A stretch of 64,000 nt of DNA, from positions 493,115 to 557,114 of the forward strand of contig MCFL01000012.1 in NCBI GenBank assembly GCA_002102555.1, written 5' to 3'. The translations under genes and the position numbers were made by a program. The notes under the pieces were generated by a model. That model was not told the origin of the DNA and did not search any database. It saw nothing but the letters and a program-made list of their open reading frames with translations. Positions 46,675-58,678 of this stretch are shown here, piece after piece (position 1 is the first letter of the stretch; the number at the start of each line of letters is the position of its first letter). The DNA comes from Catenaria anguillulae PL171. Taxonomy: Eukaryota; Blastocladiomycota; Blastocladiomycetes; Blastocladiales; Catenariaceae.

Positions 46675-47312
46675 ATGAACACAAACACTGTTCCTGCCAC
46701 TTTCAAGACAATCTTGACCCGTAGCCTTGCTCTGAGACGGCCAGGCGTGCCGCACGCAGTATGTGCAGCACGAGACATGGCGACGACGAGTGCACCTCCG
46801 CCGTTGGTTCCCAATCTTGGCCCAAAGAATCCGCTCTCTGCACAGACTCTCATGACATCGCCTTCTCCATCACCATCAACAACAACCAAGCTCGGCAGTT
46901 CCCACCTCACATTACAACATGTGCGTGCACGCCATTCCACACGATATTGACCGGCTCTGCTCGCGCGTTTGTACTTACACAACAAACACGATTGCCGTCT
47001 CAAATGATTGCCAGTTTATTGTTCGCGGACAAGTGCTCAGTCTCTATCGCTCCTACCTTCGCCAGCTCCGACGTATGGACTTCGCATTAATGATGCAACT
47101 GTCCAACACACGCAACAATCTCACCATTCCGTATCTCGTTTTCCGCAGCTCTGGCTGACCCAGCAACGAAACGTGACATGCGATCCTGGATCCGTGGCGA
47201 ATTCGAGCGCACTCGCTGGGAATCCGACATTGAAAAGATCAAGTCGCACTTGTCAGAGGGCCGTGCGCAGCTCAAGCGTGTAGCGGCTATTGTTGGTCTC
47301 GGCACGGCGTGA
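46675..47312 (+). CDS. LYR-motif protein, LYRM2-like
   Basis: Exons 46675-46920, 47015-47072 and 47149-47312 give 155 codons exactly. Exon 2 begins FIVRGQVLSLYRSYLRQLR, with the LYR tripeptide in the LYRM2 context (compare QxxVLxLYR). Exon 3 continues RDMRSWIRGEFERTR, the conserved second helix. LYR proteins are small mitochondrial matrix helical-bundle proteins that bind acyl carrier protein. LYRM2 is linked to complex I. The N-terminal 70 residues form a long Arg/Pro/Ser-rich extension that probably includes the targeting sequence. The gene ends 34 bp from the stop of the converging coiled-coil gene. Confidence 0.85.
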
Positions 47313-47346
47313 TCCAACCAAAACCAAAATCAATACGCAATACCGG

Positions 47347-49924
47347 TCACAAAGCGAGTCTATTGTTTCTTGCAGCCGGTCCCGCACGCGCCGTGTCTGC
47401 GGCAAGAGCTATCTCGACCCACTCGTCGTCATCGTCACTTTCACTCACGACATCCACCGTGGTCGCCTCCTCGCTTGCATCCGCCTCATTGACCTTGCCC
47501 CGCCTCCCTCTATCACCTCGGCCACTGCCGCCCGCCCCAACCACGCCTTCATCAAACACACGATGCCTCTTTTCCCTCTCCCTCCTCCTCTCTTTCTTGC
47601 CCTCCCCAACCACCATCTGCTTCTGCCTCAACACACTTCTTCTGTCAACCAGTACTGCAATCTCAGACCTTAACCCATCTTGCTCCCTCGCCTGCCTTTC
47701 CAACTCTCTTGCCATCCTCAACTGCGCCTGATGCAGCGGATTGGTCACGCTCTCGAAATACTCCTTGAGCGTCGGATTATGCCCAATGTCAATATGTCCC
47801 TTGAGCCGCTCGTACATGGCATTTTGTGCCGTCACTTGAATGTCGGTGCACTTTGTGGCCAGTTCGGCCTTTTGCGTGGCCAGCTGCGCGCGCATGGCCG
47901 ACAATTGCGCACGCATTGTGTGCAACTCCGCATCCAGGTAGTGTGGGTCCTCGGTCAAGCGGTGCTTGAGGTCGCGCAAATCGGCAATAGCGCGCGTCAG
48001 TTCGGCAAGGTCGGTTTGTCGGATTTGGAGTTCGTGGCGGAGATCTGGCAAATCCGCGGCACAGCAACCAAGTGTGAGGTCAATGGTTTTCTCATTTGCA
48101 ACATGGTCAATTAGCATGTCCATACCGTGAACAATTTTGATACCATTGTACCGAATCCCATTGCACTCCTTTTGCAGCTTGACTTGCTCCTGATTCAACT
48201 GAGAGCGCAGCGTGCCAAGCACCTTGTCCTGATCGGACAGGACTGAAAGCGTGCTCGACATGCGCCCATTCTGCCACCACCAACCGCAGTTAGCGTTCCA
48301 CAATAGCTCTCACAGAGACCAAAAGCGGACGTACAATCTCATTGCTCAGCCGATCCCTCTCTGCTCTCAGTTCGCCCCTCACCAAATCCAACTTGCGAAA
48401 CCTTTCTCTGACATCTTTGGCCAACTTTGTCTTTGTGATGATCTCAATCCTCAAATTCTCCAACTTTTTGCGCTTGAGCTCCGTCAACCGTTTTGATTTG
48501 GCGAGCTTTGACCCTTGCCACGTCATACGCTGCCGGAATTGGATCAACTTTTCCGCCATTTCACGCAACGCATTCACCTGAACGGGCTTTCCAACAACTA
48601 GCCCGCCGCCCGCGGCAGGCAGCTGGCCAGTGGCCGTTGCGGTGGTCGAGAAGCGGCCGGCACGCCCGGTCTTTGCCTTGACGTTGCGGAACAGAGCATG
48701 TGCGGCATCGATGGCGGATCCGCCACGCGTGTCGGTGGACGTGCACGCCGAGGCGGCAGATTCGGGTGTCGAAGGGGTACTGGTGGAATGCATGCCGCAC
48801 TCGCCATGGTCGGCTTCGCTTGAATCGCCATTGTTGCCTGACACTCTGGGATGCTGGTTGGAGGTGGCAGACGGATTGACTGTTGTTGGAGGGCGAACGG
48901 ATGATGCGTGGCGGCGAAGGATGACGCGAAAGTGCCGGCGCGGGCGGAATCGCCGGATCAGGTGTGCAACGGGTACGATGGCCAGTCCGTTCCCAGAGGC
49001 GGCTGTTGACGGTGGCACGGCCAACGTGGCTGGCTGAGCTTGCGACGGCGTGGAAGCGGAAGAGGATAGATTGGGTGAATGCGGTTGTGGGGGAGGTGGG
49101 AACGGATCGAGCCGAGGGAAAGCATGTCGCGTTGGTGAATGCGAAATCGTTTGTTGTCCATGAGTGTGGGCAGGTGAACGTGATACGGGCGATGTGGGAG
49201 AAGCGACGGTGGCACCTTTACCCTTGACGTAAACAACCGGCTTCAAAGTAAACGCAGGCGAGTGTGACTGATTGGACTGACATGGCACGGTATCGTCAGA
49301 CGTTGGTGATTCGGGTATCGCTGGTGGAGGTATGAATGTAGGTCTGGCAGGATTCAGAGGAGCAGGCGTCTCTGACAATGAACGGGAGGGCGACGGAGGG
49401 GCAAGCGACGCTCGACGTTGGCGAGGCATGGCTGATGAGTTTTGAGACCCAGCGCTTGAGGGAGACCCTGGGATCAGGTCAGACAGGTCACCATTCTCTT
49501 GCGCCAACACGTTGCGTCGACGGCGGCGCGTCGACTCGAGGATGGATTTGGTTCGTGACCGCTGGTGCTTTCCTACGACAACTGCGGGTCCGTCGCCACT
49601 CGCTTGAGAGCTTGCTTCATCTGGCTTTTCACTCCGTGTTCTACCGTTCCCACTGATTCCTCGCGCTTGTAAGGCCTGCACGATCCCCGCCTGTTGACTT
49701 GCTCGCCTGCTGGCAATTACCGACAGGGATAATGGCTTTGCTGATACAATGCTTGTAAATGACTCTGTTGGCTTGTTTTCAGGCAACTTTGGGTCTGGAA
49801 CATCCGCAAACCCAGAGTTGCGCAGAATGCGAGTAAGCTCGTCGGCGCGAACAGCGCGACGTGCCATGGGACCATGGCGGGCTCGCGGTTGCGGGTGAGG
49901 TGAAGATGGGTCAGGGTTGAGCAT
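47347..49924 (-). CDS. disordered plus coiled-coil protein, 837 aa
   Basis: Two exons, 49924-48335 and 48270-47347, join across a 64-nt intron (gtacgtccg...gtggcag) inside a continuous coiled coil (RDRLSNEI then NGRMSSTLSVLSD). Residues 1-430 are Ser/Pro/Arg-rich and disordered, with the basic cluster STRRRRRNVLAQEN near 135. About 440-760 form coiled coil. The tail is basic then acidic (SESDDDDEW). The layout recalls kinetochore or spindle-pole scaffolds such as Spc7/KNL1, but no MELT repeats or RVSF motif are convincing, so I give no name. It is divergent from SHO1. Confidence 0.7.
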
Positions 49925-50442
49925 GGATGAGAGTGGACGTTGCTTGATCTCGTCATGCGAATGGCGATTGCCAAGTTTCTGTCCTCAGGGCAAATGGTCT
50001 GTGCGAGCTACCGTAACGCGACGTTGCATGTGAACCCGTGCACCTGCGCCTCAGCCACACGGTTGAATGATCTCATTTCGGTGATGAAACCTGTACAGGC
50101 TTGAAACAGGCTTGAGACATCCAGACGGTCCCTTTGCTGAGACCCTTGTGTTGCTCTTGCTCTTCGCCACCCCCATTGACTTCAAGAGGAACGAGAACGA
50201 ACGCCCTGCCCGAATGCAAGGGTGCCTCTCTCAACGCATGCACTTAACATTTACCAAGAAGTCAGACACAGACGAAACTGTTCACCTTGCTTTGCCGGCC
50301 TCCGCTCACATCGAAGACCAGGCATTTGTAGAGTATGCCCTCGCCATCCCCTCATGCATCAACGTCCGCCTTCTGTCTGCTGACCTCACAGACTGTCCCA
50401 AAAGTTCTGACAGGTTGAACCTCCGCCCAATCGACTCACACC
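49925..50442. promoter_or_regulatory. divergent promoter, coiled-coil gene / SHO1
   Basis: 518 bp between divergent ATGs. A 136-codon plus frame overlapping it (50112-50522) has no family and runs into SHO1 in another frame, so it is not annotated. Confidence 0.45.
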
Positions 50443-51610
50443 ATGTCTTTCCTAAACCGACTGCGAGACACTGTCGGCCTGGGCGGGTCGCCATCCGACA
50501 ACCAACAACAGTACAAGGCTGAGCAGCCCACTACTGGTCATCCCCATGCCCACCCTCAGCCGACCTATGCCATCACGGACGCCTTCTTTATCCTCATCAC
50601 AACCGCCGTCAACTTCATTGGCTGGTTCCTGTCCCTGGTGTGCATGTTTGCGATTGAATCCACCACCTCCCGTGGTTCTGCCATTGGCTGGGTGTCCGTC
50701 CTCTTCACCCCCGTGGTCATGGCGGCCGTTCTCCTGCTCGCTCGCCAAGGCAACTTGCACCCCGGCACCTACCGCTATGCCCTGGCCCAAGTGCTCGTTC
50801 TTTTGACTGCCCTGCAAGCCATCTTCACCGATAAGATTGTGATTGCCCGATTCCGGTGGTTCCACTACCTGTACATCTTTGCGGCGTGCCTGCAAATGGG
50901 CATCCAATCGCTGTGGGCCGTGTACCTCGGATGCGACGGAGACACGCTCGTGGTGCAATACTTGGAACGCTTTGACTCGTCACGCATCAATGCCGAGCGC
51001 CGCGCCAAGCGCCGCACCATCATGTCCATCATGCAAGGTGGCATCCCGCAGTTGCCGTACGCGGCGCCCGTGTCGCCCATCATGATTCCCATGCCCAACC
51101 ACGGCGCCGGCCAGCAGCCCGTGCCGCCCATGCCCGCCATGCCCGAGGCCGCAGGGTACGGGGGTGCGCCGCAGTATGCCACTTTGGACAATGGGTCGCC
51201 CGTACCCAATGGCAAACAAGCGTATGAGCACCAGCAAGGCGCCATGAACCAGGTGGCGCCGGCCGCGTTGGAGGGGGCCGCTGGCGCTTCGGCGGCCGCG
51301 GCAGAGTCGCCCGTGCGGTTGTCTGAGGTGTCGACCAACGAGCCGCCCACGTTTAACTTTAAGGCAAAGGCGCTGTACCCATACACGGCGGATCCCAATG
51401 GTATGTCTTGTTCTTGGTCACTATCGTTCAATTGGAACAAGGTTTTCACCCCCACTTTTCTGTCCCGCAGATCCCACTGAGATCTCGTTCGAGATTGGCG
51501 AGGAGCTTGAGGTGGCTAACCCGCATGGTAACCGGTGGTGGCAAGCGCGCAAGAAGGACGGCACTGTTGGCATTGCGCCGAGCAATTACTTGCAGCTCAT
51601 CCAAGAGTAA
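50443..51610 (+). CDS. SHO1 osmosensor (four TM plus SH3)
   Basis: Exons 50443-51400 and 51471-51610 give 365 codons exactly. Four membrane helices lie at about 47-71, 79-99, 110-127 and 138-160. A Pro/Met/Gly-rich linker follows, then a C-terminal SH3 domain from about 306. The SH3 includes [10 protein letters not shown], joined across the 70-nt intron to [15 protein letters not shown], then [15 protein letters not shown] and APSNYLQLI. That is the SHO1 arrangement. SHO1 sits in the plasma membrane and its SH3 recruits the MAPKK Pbs2 in the HOG pathway; it also feeds the filamentation pathway that ends in Ste12, present in this same window. The start is in cacaccatgtc. Confidence 0.95.
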
Positions 51611-51924
51611 AAACGTGGCTGCCGTTCGATTGATGAGAGAGTGATTTCATAGACCTAACCAACGGCGAGGGGTGTGTGTATTGGTCGGACATTTTAGCCT
51701 GGATGCTAATTTGATTTGCGAAAGAGGTGCCCCTTTTTGTCTCTTTTTTCTTTTTTTCTTGCGGTTGTATCTTGCATGTGTTCCTCCCGTTTTTGTTCTT
51801 TCCTGGCCAGTTGCTACCCACCCTTGCCATTCCGGTCCCCTTTCGAATATGTTCTATTGCATTTTGCCACCAAACATAAACATACACACATACACATACA
51901 CACGTTGTGACCTCGTAATACTAG
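51611..51924. other. convergent 3-prime gap
   Basis: 314 bp between the SHO1 stop and the stop of the TPR gene. It is T-rich on the plus strand, with an acacatacacatacac run near 51885. Probably 3-prime untranslated sequence. Confidence 0.4.
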
Positions 51925-53654
51925 TTACTTGCTGTTTTTCCTGATCCTCTCAATGTCGTCCTCGACCCTCTCCAAATTGCCCATGGCCTCCCTCCTCACG
52001 TCCACCATTCCGGCCTTCCTCGCCTCTGCCACGGCCTTTTTCAAATACTTGACCGCCCTTTCGCGATCGCCACGCATCTCCGCCACCTGGCCCAAGTTAT
52101 TCAGTGCAATCGCACGACACTCTGTACACTCTGGCGCCGCCTTGCCCTCGGTCGCATCCCTGGCGCGAATCAGCCACTGGCGTGCGCCCGCCAACAGCTC
52201 GTCGCGGCGTTGCACGTCCGTGGCAGGCTGGTCTTGTGCGGCCGCAGCAAGATCCTCGGCAAGGTTGTTCATGACGGTGGCCCGGCGGCAGTACAGGTCC
52301 CTGGCATCACTGCCCGGCATGTACCCGAGCAATGCGCGGCGCAACGTCGCGGCGTATTCGCGGGCGTTCTGCTGCGAGTAATAAGCGGCCATATCTTCAA
52401 GCAGCGACACGAGCTGGTCGGTGCCTTGATGCGCAGCCGAGTCGGATGAGGACGTTGCAGGCGCGGCAATGGTGACTTGCGGGACTTGCATGCGGAGCAG
52501 CGCACCAAGATGTGCATCCACGGCCTTGCGCGCGCGTGCCTCGTCCGGCACACTTGAGAGCCGTGTGGCGAGCAGCATGGTTGCCAGTGCCATGGAATAG
52601 TACGCGTCCACCGACACCTTGGGCAGAGTTTCCTCCGTGGCGCCCGGCGCAACGCGCTTGGCGCTGTCGGGATTGGCCGCCGCATACGCCTTTGCCCTGG
52701 CCATGTACGCCAACACGCCCGCCACACGTTCGAGTTTGGCCTGGCCATCGGGCGTGGCCCACTCCACGGCACGTTTGCGGTGATTGTTGCGCTCGTCCTT
52801 GTCGGCGTACCACCCCAAAAGGCGTTCGAGGCCCAAATGGTACCAGCGGAGCGCAGGCACGGGCGCGTCTTGATCGGCATAAAAGCGTGCGAGTTGCAGG
52901 GCAATACCTGCTTCGAGATCGAGCGCGCCGAGGGCGCGTGCAGCGTCCCAGGCCGTCAGGTAGCTTGCCTCGGCCTTTGCCGGGTCCGGAACGACAACAT
53001 GGTACACAAGCGCAGATCGGAGCGGGGACCGGATCGACGATGGGTAGATGAAAAGGTTCTGGATGCGTGCCCAGAGGGTGGAGGACGACAGGGCAGCGAG
53101 GTTGAAGAGTTTGGATTCGCGGGCGGCCGTGTCGTCACGGTCCGAGGAGACGCCAAAGACGTCAAGCCCTGTGGTGGCGGCGGGTTGCGGTTGGGTCGGG
53201 TCGAGCTTGACCGAGGATTGGTGCTTGACGTAGTAGATGGAGCCAGAGATGAGGGCGGCAGAGAGGAGGTAGATTGGGATAGACCCTGAGAAAGTAGAAG
53301 TAAAGTGATCTGTCAGATGAAGATGAAGATGAAGATGAAGATGAAAACAAAGAGCAACGAGAAGGAGGTGCTGGCTGACACAGTACAAGGATTGTCTTCC
53401 GAGACGTAGGCCTGCTCTTGCTGTTGTTGCTGCTGCCCCTGGGAGTGGATGGGCGTGGAAGTGGAAGTGGAAGTGGAAGTGGAAGTGGGGGGTTGGTGTT
53501 GTTGAATGGACCAAGCGGGGGCCTGATCCAAGTCGATTTGGGCGGGCGAGGGGTTGTTGTAGAAGTCGAAGTGGACAGAAGGGCCTTGGAGTGGATCATG
53601 AGGCCTTTGCAACTTGAAGGCGGCGAATGGCAGCAGTGGACAGCATGGTTGCAT
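51925..53654 (-). CDS. membrane-anchored TPR protein, Mgr3-like
   Basis: Exons 53654-53387 and 53285-51925 give 542 codons exactly. Exon 1 is low complexity, with a Ser-Thr repeat coded by a gtggaa microsatellite and a Gln run. Exon 2 opens with a membrane helix (IPIYLLSAALISGSIYYV), then tetratricopeptide-type helix pairs and a C-terminal pattern CTECRAIALNNLGQVAEMRG...YLKKAVAEARKAGM. This matches fungal TPR proteins related to Mgr3, an adaptor of the mitochondrial inner-membrane i-AAA protease. Its location and role are inferred. The intron holds five copies of agatga, which make a spurious His/Phe-rich frame. Confidence 0.65.
53315..53345. repeat. agatga hexanucleotide microsatellite in an intron
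   Basis: Five tandem agatga units within the intron of the TPR gene. A second hexamer array, gtggaa at about 53455-53490, is in its first exon and encodes alternating Ser-Thr. Confidence 0.9.
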
Positions 53655-55316
53655 TAACTTTGCATCAATTCATTCAATATTCACATGGACCAGGGTGGGA
53701 TTTATTTCTCGTTATCGTTACTTATAATGTAATACTAGCGCGACCCGCCGGCGTTGCCCGGCCACAGTCAGCTTGAAAGATCGGGGTGAAGGTGACTGTT
53801 CCAACGTGGCCGTCTCCGACTCGAGTCAGTCAAGGAGCACCCCCAACGGATTTCCAGACAGATTGATGCTCCATTGCAAGTGAAAGTTGTACATTGACAG
53901 ACACCGCATTGGCAAGGATGGTAAATTAGTCCCACAGCAAGAAACACATGAATGGAAGTGGAACAGATATTGGCAGATACATGGACAACGAAACCAACAT
54001 CAATCCGCATACTTCCACAACCGTCTTGTCACCCCATTCATGCCTGCGACCGATAAACAGGCTCACCACCTGCTCTTGCGTCGACCTGCAAACTCTCTTG
54101 TACCACCAACGTATTCCTCTGAAAACTGGCCAACACTCATCCAGCACGCTCATCACACATTCCAGTTACCGAACAGCAGCGCCTGACCCAACGCATCCCG
54201 CGTGTCCTACTGGTCCCAATGATTCCGCGCCCGTGTCACCCACCAACTGGCGTTGCGTATCCAGTGCATCCCAGTGCGACCCAACCATCCCACGTATCGC
54301 GCGGATCGCGCAAGCATTCCCTTATTCAAGCACGACCCGTGCAGCCCGTACAACCCGTGGTCCGTGTATTGACCGCCTCGCAGGCATGAGCAAATCCTTG
54401 ACCAATCGGAATCGTCGTCCTTGACGGAAGTGAGTAAATGCTTTGCCGCTCAGGCGCCGACCAAATCATACCGTCAATGAGTGCCGTCCCACGCATCCAT
54501 TACATTGCCAACGTATCCTTGCCCGCGTCAATACGCATACCAACACGGCGTGCACAGACACGCGACCCACACATTTCCCGTCACTTTTCGTCACATCTCA
54601 ACGAAGAAAACCGCGTCGTAGACGTGTGAAAGCGTGCCTGCAACTCCCCGGTCGATCCAACAGTGGCCGACAACAGGAACAGACACGACTGGTCGCTTGT
54701 GGACGGTGGGCGAGACGGATAACGCAAGTCCGAGGATCGAATCGAGACTGGAAGCGCCAACTGAGGCGTTGACTCGGGCTTCAGCGTGGTGGAAAGCAGG
54801 GCCGAGAAACCAACCGAGGACGCATGCTGGCCAGCCGTCGAAGCGATGCGGGGCGCCGCCGAATCGGGATCAAAGGGAGGGAGAATAGTTCATGGCAGGT
54901 AGGAAAATCGTTGGTGTCGGCCGCTGAAGCGAGTGAGCGGGGGGGGGGGGCGGTGGCGGCGCCCGGCGTTGGGGCGTCGGCTGGCGGTGATCGATGCGCA
55001 GTGCCCGGCCGGTTTGGACGCAGAGGTAACCGCAACGTCAACGGATCATGATCGAATGGAGTGCGCATCTCAGTTCATTGGCAACATGCGCAAAAGAAGA
55101 GCAAGCCAAGAGATGCAGAGGTTTGAATGGGATCAGCGTGAATGAGAAGCAACAATGAGAAGGCTCGCCGATTTCTTCCAAAGCAAAGAGTGAGTGAAGA
55201 GGTGATGCCAATCCGTGATGCAAACATCAGCTGCTTCAGTTGGATGGATCTGCGATGATAAATTCATTTAAATCACCAATGTATGCGCAATTAATGAGGT
55301 GATTAATCAGCATTGA
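53655..55316. other. 1.7 kb without a supported gene
   Basis: Frames here are short or of skewed composition. The plus strand around 53.95-54.45 kb is C/A-rich. A run of about 10 G lies near 54941. No RNA gene was recognised. Confidence 0.4.
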
Positions 55317-55395
55317 GGGGATCGACACGAATCCGCGCTTCTGATTGGTTGGAAGTCAGGGGATCGACGCGAATCCGCGCTTCTGATTGGCTGGA
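55317..55395. repeat. duplicated 37-bp element with inverted CCAAT box
   Basis: Units at 55317-55353 and 55359-55395 differ at two of 37 positions and are 42 bp apart start to start. Each contains cgcgaatccgcgcttct-type sequence followed by gattgg, the reverse of a CCAATC box. They lie about 500 bp upstream of the permease start and could be paired activator or NF-Y (HAP complex) sites. Confidence 0.75.
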
Positions 55396-55490
55396 GGCGA
55401 TCGACCCTTGTCGCCTTAATGATGAGATTTCACGTTATGTCATGTTCACGCTTTATGCATAAATACAGTACTTCCTTCTCTGAGTCCACG

Positions 55491-55525
55491 GTCGGCAGAT
55501 CGGCGGATCGGCGGATCGGCAGACC
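55491..55525. repeat. gatcggcg tandem repeat with inverted ends
   Basis: Three to four near-copies of gatcggcg/gatcggca bounded by cggtc and gaccg, about 370 bp upstream of the permease start. Possibly a regulatory cluster; no factor is assigned. Confidence 0.6.
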
Positions 55526-55889
55526 GTTTCCTAAAGTGTTGCCATGTCGTGTTCTGTCCGCACTTGTGATGTGGAATAAATATGAATATTGATAACATAT
55601 ACAGTATCATTATGTCTGCGTCACATTGTATAGGTATATATAACTGCAAGCACACAATAACACTCGGCAAGCACTCAGGCTCGATGAACGCTTGACCCAC
55701 ATCTGCAGCTGTCTCTGTGCCAATCCCGCCCACCACTGGCAATTCCACCAATTCATGCCCCACCTTCTTGGTTTGGCGGTGACCTCACATCATGGCCCAT
55801 ACAAGTCTCATTGATATCGACTCGGACACTCCCTCCCACATTCACTTCCACAACCCTCGACATTCCTCCTCCTAATTCGTCGCTTCAAC
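55526..55889. promoter_or_regulatory. proximal promoter of the permease gene
   Basis: Contains tataggtatatataac near 55630-55647, a plausible TATA element, then a C-rich leader before the ATG at 55890. Confidence 0.4.
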
Positions 55890-58678
55890 ATGGTCCGCGC
55901 CGCCACGGCCCTGGCCGACTCGTCGCCCTCCACCTACCTCGAAAAACGGAAGCTCGCCCCGCCCTTTGTCGGCCCTCTGCAGCTCGCCGGCTTTATCATT
56001 GGCATTGTCATTTCCGGCGCCTTCACCGGTTGGAACACGGGCCTATCCTTTGGCTTCATCAACATGGCCGTCGCCGTGGGCCTCGCCACCGTCATGTACC
56101 TCACCCTGGTCCTCTCCGTGTGCGAAATGTGCTCGGCCTTGCCTTTTGCGTCCGGTCCGGCCTCGTACGCTCAGGCAGCCCTCAACTCGGGCTCTGCGCA
56201 CTCACAGGTGGAGTCTATGCGACAAGCTACACACTCCTGTCAGCCACGGTTTCTTCTCGCTCGGCAACTTCATCACTGCCGCTCTCCCACAAGAACTCAG
56301 GCCATCCCTTCTGTCGTGTACTGGATCCCGCTGGCCGCACTTGTCTTGGCCCTCAACTCTCGCCACGCCTCTTGTTCCGCGCCGCCATTGTTCTCTCCTT
56401 CTACTCTTGCCTGCTTCTGCTCGCCTACCTCACCCTCGCCTTCATCATCTTGCCCACAAAGCGCAACACGCCGCCCAACCCAATCGATGGCCGCACAGAC
56501 CTATACTACAATGACGGCCAAGGACGCGCGTCCATTGATACATCCCAGTTGTCTGTGCGTGGCGTCATTGCAGCATTTCCATTTGCTTGCTGGCTCTATG
56601 TTGGCATTGAATCGTTTCCAACAGCGTCCGAGGAGGCAAGAAAGATCTTTCGCACCGCGCCGACCGCAGGGTTGTATGCCACCTTCTTCTTGGCGTTTTT
56701 CGCAGTGACACTCCTTACGACGGCACCTCAGCTCGGCGGTAGCCAGATTGTCAGCGGGGTGGTTTCGGCAGGTGCTGCCAGCATGCAACATCTGGTCACT
56801 GCAAATGGCACAAGTGTCGCAGTCGCAAATGCAACGGCGCCGCATGTCACCCTTGCGGATTTCTCACACTCGAATCACCCGCTGCTCGACAATGTCCTCA
56901 ACTTGGTGTGTTCGCGCTACCAAAGTCCACTCCCAACCTGGTGCCAACCATCCCCATCCCCGTTAACGCCCTCGTCGACCGACTTTTTCCACAAGGGCCA
57001 TCCACTCATCACGATGCTTGTCCTCCTCACACTCCTGCCGCCGCTTTTCCTTTCACTCATCACGGCACGTATGCAGCCGCACGCCACATCTATACCTTAT
57101 CACGAGCAGGCGTCCTTCCACGCGCATCTCGAAAACCTCGCCGCACGGCGCGCCAAACTACTCGACTCTCATCACACTTGCCGCAGGCATGGGCGTTGCG
57201 GCTATCATCAAGCTGCTCAGCAAATCCAACATGGGCGGCCGATTGTTTGCAACGATTGCCTCGTCGGGCCGTTTGGCAGCACGGGCGCGGGTGGGGTAGT
57301 GGCCACGGCACCGGGCCATGAGGATGGCGTCGGGGGCTTCTTTTGCCCGACGGGTGACGCAGAAACGTCCTTGGCCATTTTGCAAGTGTCTGCATGGCTC
57401 GCTTGCGTGTCGTATGTGCTCGAGTTTGCGTCTTACATCTTGTTGTATGTGCGCGTGGCGCAGCTGCCCAGGCCCTTTGTCTCGCCGCTGGGTGTGGGTG
57501 GGGCGGCGGCAGGACTCGTGTTGGCGTTGGCCTTGGGGGTCGTTGGTCCCATGTTTGTGGATCCCTTCTTTTATGGAATCTTGCTTGCGTGCGTCGGCGT
57601 GTGGGGCGTGGGCGCGGTCGTGTATTGGGTGTGGATTGCAAAGGCGAGGATGGCGGATTCACCCGAAAAGATCTTTGTGCGGTATGTACAGACGCCTCGT
57701 TCATAACGTTCTCGTTTCGAACGAGCGACCAACTTATCGGTATCCCGGGCTCTACTTACAGGTTACAAATCCAGCAACTTTACGGCCGTCGCGTGCCCGG
57801 CCCAGTCCGCTCGCACCCTCCAAGCGATAGTGGCCACGCCCCAGACGCGAACGGCGACAACCTGGCCCCGACCGGCGCCTGGACGGCTCGGACCGCGGCC
57901 GCGACTCTGGGACACGCACTGTGCTCCTTAGCCCGCACGCCCACTCGGTCACCCAGCGCCTTGCTGGCGCTCACCCTCACCGGCATCGCCACGAGGGGCC
58001 GCGCGCCGCCTCGTCATCATCAGGGGTCGCAAGGCACTCTTCGCGTGCACGATCATTCGATGCCGACACTTGCCGTGCACTCGCTTGCGGGCACGCCAAT
58101 GTCGCCGCCGTCGCCCATGTGCATTCCACCAGCGTTCCCGTGTTTCACATGCCGCCGCCGCCCGCGTCGCCTGCGCCAACAGGCGTGACGCCTGCAGCCA
58201 ATTCGCCGGGCCACGATCGGTGGGACTGGTCGTCACACGCAGGCTCCCGGCATTGCTGCGTTACGGGTCGGCGTTCGCATATCGACCTGCGGCAACCAGC
58301 GAAGTGCGCACCGTGGATACGCTTTCAGCAAGTGGAACGCTCATGGATCACACGTCGACGCTGCCGCTACGACGGGAGTGGACTGCAAGACATGTGGATG
58401 AAGTGACCGTGACTGTGTCGCAGGCAAGCGACGTGAGCCATGACGACCAATGCGATAGCGAGCACAGAGCAGCCGCGCCCGTGCGTGCGGCAACGTATCC
58501 GGATCCTAGATTTGATGTTGCTTCACCTGCCATCAAGAGGTTGACGGCGTCGTCCGAGGCCATGTTGACGCGCGATTCGGGCGTAACAGATGTGTCAAAT
58601 GGGCGGCCGTTATCAATGGGAACTGGGCCGCCTGCGCCGGCAGCGGAGGGAGCGGCGGACGGACGGCCCAATGACTAG
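55890..58678 (+). CDS. APC-family amino acid/ethanolamine-type permease (frame-broken)
   Basis: From the ATG 55890 the product begins with APC permease helices (GPLQLAGFIIGIVISGAFTG, LSVCEMCSALPFASGPASYA). Later it has GVIAAFPFACWLYVGIESFP, a hallmark of ethanolamine-permease-like members. Seven one-base losses interrupt the frame, near 56189, 56248, 56300, 56368, 57064, 57118 and 57293, each in a G or C run. With them allowed, the stretch 55890-57681 fits exactly the phase needed at an 80-nt intron (57682-57761). After it comes a long Ser/Pro/Thr-rich cytosolic tail, also with frame changes, probably ending at 58678. About 12 helices import amino compounds across the plasma membrane. It could be a pseudogene, but the pattern looks like consensus error. 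Confidence 0.65.

Noticed and set aside
47347-49924. Naming the coiled-coil gene Spc7/KNL1
   Set aside because: The layout is similar, but MELT repeats and the PP1-docking RVSF motif are not visible, so the name is not supported.
51925-53514. Minus-strand start at 53514 with His-Phe repeats
   Set aside because: The His/Phe and His/Leu runs come from reading the gtggaa and agatga microsatellites in the wrong frame and through an intron. The spliced two-exon model is in perfect frame.
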